Below are positions 58,527-64,000 of a stretch of 64,000 bases of DNA, piece by piece (position 1 is the stretch's first letter; each line of letters starts with the position of its first letter). This DNA comes from Hyphomicrobiales bacterium. GTDB taxonomy: Bacteria; Pseudomonadota; Alphaproteobacteria; Rhizobiales; Rhizobiaceae. The notes under the pieces are model-generated. The model made no database searches. It worked only from the letters and a program-made list of their open reading frames with translations, and had not been told where the DNA came from. The position numbers and the translations under genes are program-made. The DNA lies in the NCBI GenBank assembly GCA_003963455.1, contig RXJA01000155.1:1-64000 (forward strand), written 5' to 3'.

Positions 58527-59350
58527 CGTTCGGCGCCGCCGCTGCGCTCTATCTGGACGCCGGTCGCTCAGACCGATTCCTGAAGGAAGTGCTGGACCAT
58601 TGGAAGAACACGCTGGTGAAGGACATCACGCCTGGGGCCATCAAACTGGCAGCGATCAAGGTCTATCCGAAGGCCGGACCAGCCACGCGAAACCGCCAGT
58701 TCATCACCCCCACGGTGGCTGTCATCAATCATGCGGCGACGCTGGAGCTTTGCACGGCTTTGATGAAGGTCGATCGGTTTCAAGTGCCAAAGAAGCGGCG
58801 CGACGAAGCCGACTGGAAGTGGGTGGAGGCTTTTGCCAAGCACGCACCGAAGAACCTTGGCGCTCTCGCGATGTTCGGCTTTGTCACCGGGTCGCGGATC
58901 AGCAACATCACAAGTCTGGAGTGGAGTGCGGTGGACTTCGAGAGGAGAGAGGCTGTGCTATGGCGGACCAAGAACGGTCACGACCATGTGGCGCACTTGC
59001 CGCCGGCCCTGATCGTCGCGATGGCCAACCTGGAAACAGATCGCAAGGGGAAGGTGTTCGGGTACTCCAGCCGGCATAGCATCAAGTCGGCGTGGAACGC
59101 CTCGATCAAGCGCGCCAAGATCAGGCCTCTTACACCGCATTCGCTTCGCCACGGCTTTGCTACCGGGCTACTGCGTGCCGGCGTCGATCCGGTCACCGTG
59201 GCATGGCTTGGAGGCTGGGAAAGCGCACAGCTCGTGGTCGAGACCTATGGGCACGCTATGAAGGACCGGACAGTCACAAATCGCCTTGCTGGCCCACTGC
59301 TGCACCAGCAGCCGGAGTCGGCATCGGAATTGCTAATGAAAACAGGATGA
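58352..59350 (+). CDS. int: Tyrosine recombinase / integrase
   Basis: FGFVTGSRISNITSLEWSAVD, TPHSLRHGFATGLLRAGVDPVTVAWLGGWESAQLVVETYGHA catalytic motifs. Confidence 0.95.
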   Translation: MPLVVYNRNGIYWYRGTVAGRRIHESTRTTDKKTAERIANRAEAREFKRDLDGPASILTFGAAAALYLDAGRSDRFLKEVLDHWKNTLVKDITPGAIKLAAIKVYPKAGPATRNRQFITPTVAVINHAATLELCTALMKVDRFQVPKKRRDEADWKWVEAFAKHAPKNLGALAMFGFVTGSRISNITSLEWSAVDFERREAVLWRTKNGHDHVAHLPPALIVAMANLETDRKGKVFGYSSRHSIKSAWNASIKRAKIRPLTPHSLRHGFATGLLRAGVDPVTVAWLGGWESAQLVVETYGHAMKDRTVTNRLAGPLLHQQPESASELLMKTG

Positions 59351-59363
59351 TATATAAAAAGTG

Positions 59364-59407
<44 letters not shown>

Positions 59408-59632
59408 CTGCGATGGCGGCGCTTCTGCCATATCGAACCGGCAAGCGCAAGGCCAAGAGAAACCTAAAGCGTCGCGGGCGATTCCTGCCGCCAATTGTGC
59501 GATTTCAGGCGACATGCCTGGCTGATCCACAGCATGAAAGCCGCCTTGCGGCCTGCTTTCATGACATGACCGCGCAAAAATGCTAGCCATTTCGGAATCG
59601 CGACCGGCCGACCACCGGCCAGGGACGGGACA

Positions 59633-59830
59633 ATGGACGATAAGGCAAATCCACCGAAAAAAGGCGCCGGCGAGCGCAAGGACCGGTTGGCGGAGGCGCT
59701 GCGCGCCAATCTTCAGAAGCGCAAGGCACAGGCGCGTTCGCGGCGGGTTGGCGACGCCGGCCATCACGCCCCCGATCCTGACGACCGGCCGGAAGGATTG
59801 TCGGCTGCTGGAAAAATGCACAAGGACTGA
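59633..59830 (+). CDS. Hypothetical protein upstream of murA
   Basis: MDDKANPPKKGAGERKDRLAEALRANLQKRKAQARSRR. Confidence 0.6.
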   Translation: MDDKANPPKKGAGERKDRLAEALRANLQKRKAQARSRRVGDAGHHAPDPDDRPEGLSAAGKMHKD

Positions 59831-59968
59831 CCAAATCAGCCATACTGCCCGGCCATGGTCGGTCCGGTTTTGAGAAAATCCTATTTCTTGAACCAAGCCG
59901 GCCAATGGTCTAAGCCGGGCGCATCAACCGATTGAAGCGGCCGGTTCTGGCCGAGGGGACGTTTTCTT

Positions 59969-61261
59969 ATGGATCGCATCAGAATTGTCGGCGGCAATGA
60001 GCTTGCCGGTACCATTCCGATCTCGGGCGCCAAGAACGCGGCGCTGCCGCTGATGATCGCCTCGCTGCTCACCGACGACACGCTGACGCTCGAGAACGTC
60101 CCGCATCTCGCCGATGTCGAGCAACTGATCCGGATCCTCGGCAATCACGGCGTCGACTACTCGGTCAACGGGCGCCGCGAGAGCCAGCAGAAAGGCTATT
60201 CGCGCACCATCAATTTCTCCGCCCGCAACATCGTCGACACCACCGCGCCTTACGAACTGGTGTCGAAGATGCGGGCCTCCTTCTGGGTGATCGGGCCTCT
60301 GCTTGCCCGCATGGGCGAGGCCAAGGTGTCGCTGCCAGGCGGCTGCGCCATCGGCACGCGCCCGGTCGACCTGTTTCTCGAGGGCCTGCAGGTTCTGGGC
60401 GCCGAGCTCGACGTCGACAACGGCTATGTCGTCGCCAAGACCAAGAACGGCCGCCTTGTCGGCAACCGCTACGTGTTCCCGAAAGTGTCGGTCGGCGCCA
60501 CCCATGTGCTGATGATGGCGGCCTCGCTCGCCAAGGGCGAGACGGTGCTGGAAAACGCCGCGCGCGAGCCGGAAATCGTCAATCTCGCCGAATGCCTGAT
60601 CGCCATGGGCGCCAAGATCCATGGCGCCGGCACCTCCACCATCACCATCCAGGGCATCGAGGCGCTGTCCGGGGCGCGCGTGCGCGTCATCCCCGACCGC
60701 ATCGAAACCGGCACCTATGCCATGGCGGTGGCCATGACCGGCGGCGACGTGATGCTCGAAGGCGCGCGGCCGGACCTTTTGCAGACCGCGCTCGACGTTC
60801 TCGTCGAGACAGGCGCCGAGATCACGCCGACCAATGAAGGCATCCGCGTCAGGCGCAATGGCTCAGGCATCGCGCCGGTCGACGTGACGACCGCCCCCTT
60901 CCCCGCCTTCCCGACCGACCTGCAGGCGCAATTCATGGGCCTGATGACGATGGCCAAGGGCAGGTCGCGCATCACGGAGACGATCTTCGAGAACCGTTTC
61001 ATGCATGTGCAGGAACTCGCCCGCCTCGGCGCCCACATCACGCTCGCCGGCCAGACGGCGATCGTCGACGGCGTTACCAGGCTCAAGGGCGCGCCGGTCA
61101 TGGCGACCGACCTGCGCGCCTCGGTGTCACTGGTGATCGCGGGCCTTGCCGCCGAAGGCGAGACCACGGTCAACCGCGTCTACCACCTCGACCGTGGCTT
61201 CGAGCGGCTGGAGGAAAAGCTTTCCGGCTGCGGCGCGGTGATCGAGCGGATTTCGGGCTGA
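59969..61261 (+). CDS. murA: UDP-N-acetylglucosamine 1-carboxyvinyltransferase
   Basis: [54 protein letters not shown]. Confidence 0.98.
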   Translation: MDRIRIVGGNELAGTIPISGAKNAALPLMIASLLTDDTLTLENVPHLADVEQLIRILGNHGVDYSVNGRRESQQKGYSRTINFSARNIVDTTAPYELVSKMRASFWVIGPLLARMGEAKVSLPGGCAIGTRPVDLFLEGLQVLGAELDVDNGYVVAKTKNGRLVGNRYVFPKVSVGATHVLMMAASLAKGETVLENAAREPEIVNLAECLIAMGAKIHGAGTSTITIQGIEALSGARVRVIPDRIETGTYAMAVAMTGGDVMLEGARPDLLQTALDVLVETGAEITPTNEGIRVRRNGSGIAPVDVTTAPFPAFPTDLQAQFMGLMTMAKGRSRITETIFENRFMHVQELARLGAHITLAGQTAIVDGVTRLKGAPVMATDLRASVSLVIAGLAAEGETTVNRVYHLDRGFERLEEKLSGCGAVIERISG

Positions 61262-61353
61262 GGGGTAACCGCATCCGCCTCGGGCGAGTTGCACCGGCGG
61301 GAAAGACCGCATAACAGAGGGCTGAATTATCAACCTTCAGGTGCGCATTCCGC

Positions 61354-61788
61354 ATGGCAGCTCTCAAGCTCATCGCGCTCGACGATCAGGATCTGAGCAT
61401 CGTCTCGGCGCATGTCCAGGACGCCGTGATGAAGGTCTCCGACCTCCAATACCTGCCGGCGGCCAAGCGCTTCGTGCTGACCATGAACCGCTTCGTGTGG
61501 GAAGCGAAATCCGGCCTGCTGCGCCAGCACAATGAGCGGCGGCAGAGCGTTCTGCATTTCGACCGTGTGCTCGGCGCCAAGACCAGCGGCATTCCGCGCG
61601 ACAAGCCTGCGGAGGTGCTGTCGTTGCTGGCGATCAGCTTCATCCCCATCAGCAAGCCGGCCGGCATCGTCGAGCTGGTGTTTTCAGGCGGCGGCACCAT
61701 CATGCTCGACGTCGAATGCGTCGAGGCGCGGCTTGCCGATGTCGGCGGCTCCTGGGAAGCCACCTCCCGACCCGTGCACAGAGGCTAG
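61354..61788 (+). CDS. DUF2948 family protein
   Basis: LKLIALDDQDLSIVSAHVQDAVMKVSDLQYLPAAKRFVLTMNRFVWE. Confidence 0.88.
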   Translation: MAALKLIALDDQDLSIVSAHVQDAVMKVSDLQYLPAAKRFVLTMNRFVWEAKSGLLRQHNERRQSVLHFDRVLGAKTSGIPRDKPAEVLSLLAISFIPISKPAGIVELVFSGGGTIMLDVECVEARLADVGGSWEATSRPVHRG

Positions 61789-61794
61789 AGCGCA

Positions 61795-63087
61795 ATGGCC
61801 ATAACGCTTCGCCAGCAGGACGCCGATTTCGAGCAGCGCTTTTCGGCATTCCTCACCACCAAGCGCGAGGTGTCTGCCGATGTCGAGGCCGTGGTGCGGG
61901 ACATCATCGCCCGCGTACGCGCCGAAGGCGACAAGGCACTGATCGACTATACGCTGAGGTTCGACAAGGCCGATCTCGGCGCACTCGGCATCGCCGTCTC
62001 GAAAAGCGACGTCGCCAAGGCCTATGAAGCGGCTGATCCGGCGACGGTCGAGGCGCTCAAGTTCGCGCGCGACCGCATCCGTTCGCATCACGAGCGGCAG
62101 AAGCCGAAGGACGACCGCTATACGGATGCCGCCGGCGTCGAGCTCGGCTCGCGCTGGACGGCGATCGAAGCCGTCGGCCTCTACGTTCCCGGCGGCACGG
62201 CAAGCTATCCGAGCTCGGTGCTGATGAATGCCGTGCCGGCCAGGGTCGCCGGCGTCGAACGCATCGTCATCGTCGTGCCGGCCACCGGCGGCGTCATCAA
62301 TCCCCTGGTGCTGGTGGCCGCCGACCTTGCCGGCGTTTCGGAAATATACCGCGTCGGCGGTGCGCAGGCCGTTGCGGCGCTCGCCTACGGCACCGAGACG
62401 ATCAAACCCGTCGCCAAGATCGTCGGACCGGGCAATGCCTATGTCGCGGCGGCCAAGCGGCAGGTGTTCGGCACGGTCGGCATCGACATGATCGCCGGAC
62501 CGTCGGAAGTGCTGGTCGTGGCAGATGCCGACAATGATCCGGACTGGATCGCGGCAGACCTTTTGGCACAGGCCGAGCACGACAGTTCGGCGCAATCGAT
62601 CCTGATCACCGACAACGCCGATCTCGGCCGGGCGGTCGAGCGGGCGGTCGAACGCCAGCTCAAGGTCCTGCCGCGCGCCGGGACCGCGGCCGCGAGCTGG
62701 CGCGATTTCGGCGCGGTCATCCTGGTGCCGACGCTCGACGCCTCGCTGCCGCTGGTCGACAGGATTGCGGCCGAGCATGTCGAGCTCGCTTTCGACGACG
62801 CCGAGTCGTTCCTTTCCAGGATGCGCAACGCCGGTGCCGTCTTTATCGGCCGGCATACGCCGGAAGTCATCGGCGACTATGTCGGCGGCTCCAACCATGT
62901 CTTGCCGACAGCGCGGTCGGCGCGTTTCTCGTCGGGCCTGTCCGTGCTCGACTTCGTCAAGCGCACCTCGATCCTCAAGCTCGGGCCGGAGCAGCTCAAG
63001 GCGCTGGCGCCCGCCGCGATCGCGCTCGCCAAGGCGGAAGGTCTCGATGCGCATGCCCGCTCCGTCTCGATCAGGCTGAACATGTAG
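61795..63087 (+). CDS. hisD: Histidinol dehydrogenase
   Basis: [56 protein letters not shown]. Confidence 0.98.
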   Translation: MAITLRQQDADFEQRFSAFLTTKREVSADVEAVVRDIIARVRAEGDKALIDYTLRFDKADLGALGIAVSKSDVAKAYEAADPATVEALKFARDRIRSHHERQKPKDDRYTDAAGVELGSRWTAIEAVGLYVPGGTASYPSSVLMNAVPARVAGVERIVIVVPATGGVINPLVLVAADLAGVSEIYRVGGAQAVAALAYGTETIKPVAKIVGPGNAYVAAAKRQVFGTVGIDMIAGPSEVLVVADADNDPDWIAADLLAQAEHDSSAQSILITDNADLGRAVERAVERQLKVLPRAGTAAASWRDFGAVILVPTLDASLPLVDRIAAEHVELAFDDAESFLSRMRNAGAVFIGRHTPEVIGDYVGGSNHVLPTARSARFSSGLSVLDFVKRTSILKLGPEQLKALAPAAIALAKAEGLDAHARSVSIRLNM

Positions 63088-63089
63088 CG

Positions 63090-63575
63090 ATGTCCGGCCG
63101 CGACCAAACCCGCGACAGGCTGATCGACGTCGAGCTCGACGAAACGATCGGACGCTCGACGCCCGACGTCGAGCACGAGCGGGCCGTGGCGATCTTCGAC
63201 CTCATCGAGGAGAACCGTTTCCGGCCGGTCGGCGACGAGGGCAGCGGCCCGTACAGATTGAAGCTCTCGCTGGCCGAGCAGCGCCTGGTCTTCGCCGTCA
63301 GCCGCGAGAATGGCGCCGCGGTGGTCACCCACATCCTGTCGCTGACGCCGCTGAGGCGCATCGTCAAGGATTACTATCTGATCTGCGAAAGCTACTACGA
63401 GGCCATCCGCTCCTCGACGCCCAGCCATATCGAGGCGATCGACATGGGCCGGCGCGGCCTGCACAATGAGGGCTCGCAGACGCTGATGGACCGGCTCGCC
63501 GGCAAGATCGAGATCGACTTCGACACGGCGCGACGGCTGTTCACGCTGGTCTGCGTGCTGCACTGGCGAGGCTAG
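63090..63575 (+). CDS. UPF0262 family protein
   Basis: [38 protein letters not shown]. Confidence 0.9.
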   Translation: MSGRDQTRDRLIDVELDETIGRSTPDVEHERAVAIFDLIEENRFRPVGDEGSGPYRLKLSLAEQRLVFAVSRENGAAVVTHILSLTPLRRIVKDYYLICESYYEAIRSSTPSHIEAIDMGRRGLHNEGSQTLMDRLAGKIEIDFDTARRLFTLVCVLHWRG

Positions 63576-63623
63576 ACCAGGATGACGTTTCGTTGAATCG
63601 CCACCCTGATCCAGTTCTTTGTC

Positions 63624-63753
63624 GGAGCATGATCTTCTCCGAAAACCGGTTCCCACTTTTTGCATGCGCTGACCTCCGGTTCGGGATCATGCTCTTTTGT
63701 TGGATCATGATCTCTTCCGAAAACCGGTTCCCACTTTTCGGGATCATGCTCTA
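63624..63753. repeat. Two tandem copies of a palindromic rhizobial intergenic repeat
   Basis: gagcatgatct..tccgaaaaccggttcccacttttt and ggatcatgatctcttccgaaaaccggttcccacttttcgggatcatgctct. Confidence 0.8.
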
Positions 63754-64000
63754 GTGTCGGCCGCCCTGCCTCATTCGATCCTGTTCCTGTGCGGCATGAA
63801 CGCGGTGCGCTCGCCGATCGCGGAGCAACTGGCGCGCCGCATGCTGCCCGCCACCACCTTCGTCGCCTCGGCCGGCGTGCGCGCCGGCGAGCGCGATCCG
63901 TTCGTCGACGCGGTGCTTGCCGAGGAGGGCCTGTCGCTCGGCGAGCGTCAGCCCAGGACGCTGGAGGAGCTGGAAGACGATTATTTCGACCTGATCGTCA
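63754..64000 (+). CDS. Low-molecular-weight protein tyrosine phosphatase family, truncated by window end
   Basis: HSILFLCGMNAVRSPIAEQLARRML (C-x-x-N-x-x-R-S); GTG start. Confidence 0.85.
   Translation, partial: MSAALPHSILFLCGMNAVRSPIAEQLARRMLPATTFVASAGVRAGERDPFVDAVLAEEGLSLGERQPRTLEELEDDYFDLIV

Noticed and set aside
61684-63054. Minus-strand 456-aa ORF over hisD
   Set aside because: Classic GC-rich shadow ORF antisense to a strongly conserved gene.

Overview
Alphaproteobacterial chromosome segment, Mesorhizobium-like judging by the murA/DUF2948/hisD/UPF0262 gene order and rhizobial intergenic repeats. It carries a complete ~52.7 kb temperate prophage. The prophage is bounded by a 44-bp perfect direct repeat (6743-6786 and 59364-59407). 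The left copy forms the 5' half of an intact minus-strand tRNA-Thr(GGT); a tyrosine integrase (58352-59350) abuts the right copy. Left host flank: a LysR regulator with one in-frame TGA, a tandem pair of 91-aa exported paralogs, a patatin homologue without its catalytic motifs, and a bufferin-type operon (DUF2282 / DUF692-MNIO / DUF2063 / DoxX) followed by a quinone reductase. The prophage virion module is podovirus (T7)-like: terminase, portal, scaffold, capsid, tail tubes A and B, internal virion proteins including a lytic transglycosylase. I found no phage RNA or DNA polymerase. Regulation appears to use an S24-type repressor and a phage NusG-like protein. Top leads: a 171-aa ORF nested in another frame of the dcm-type methyltransferase gene; five copies of a 16-bp operator-like motif, two of them inside promoter spacers; integration that replaces the 5' half and promoter of tRNA-Thr; and reversed-orientation cargo genes (sulfotransferase, lipoprotein/TM pair, others). 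Family calls come from reading translated motifs. No database search was run.
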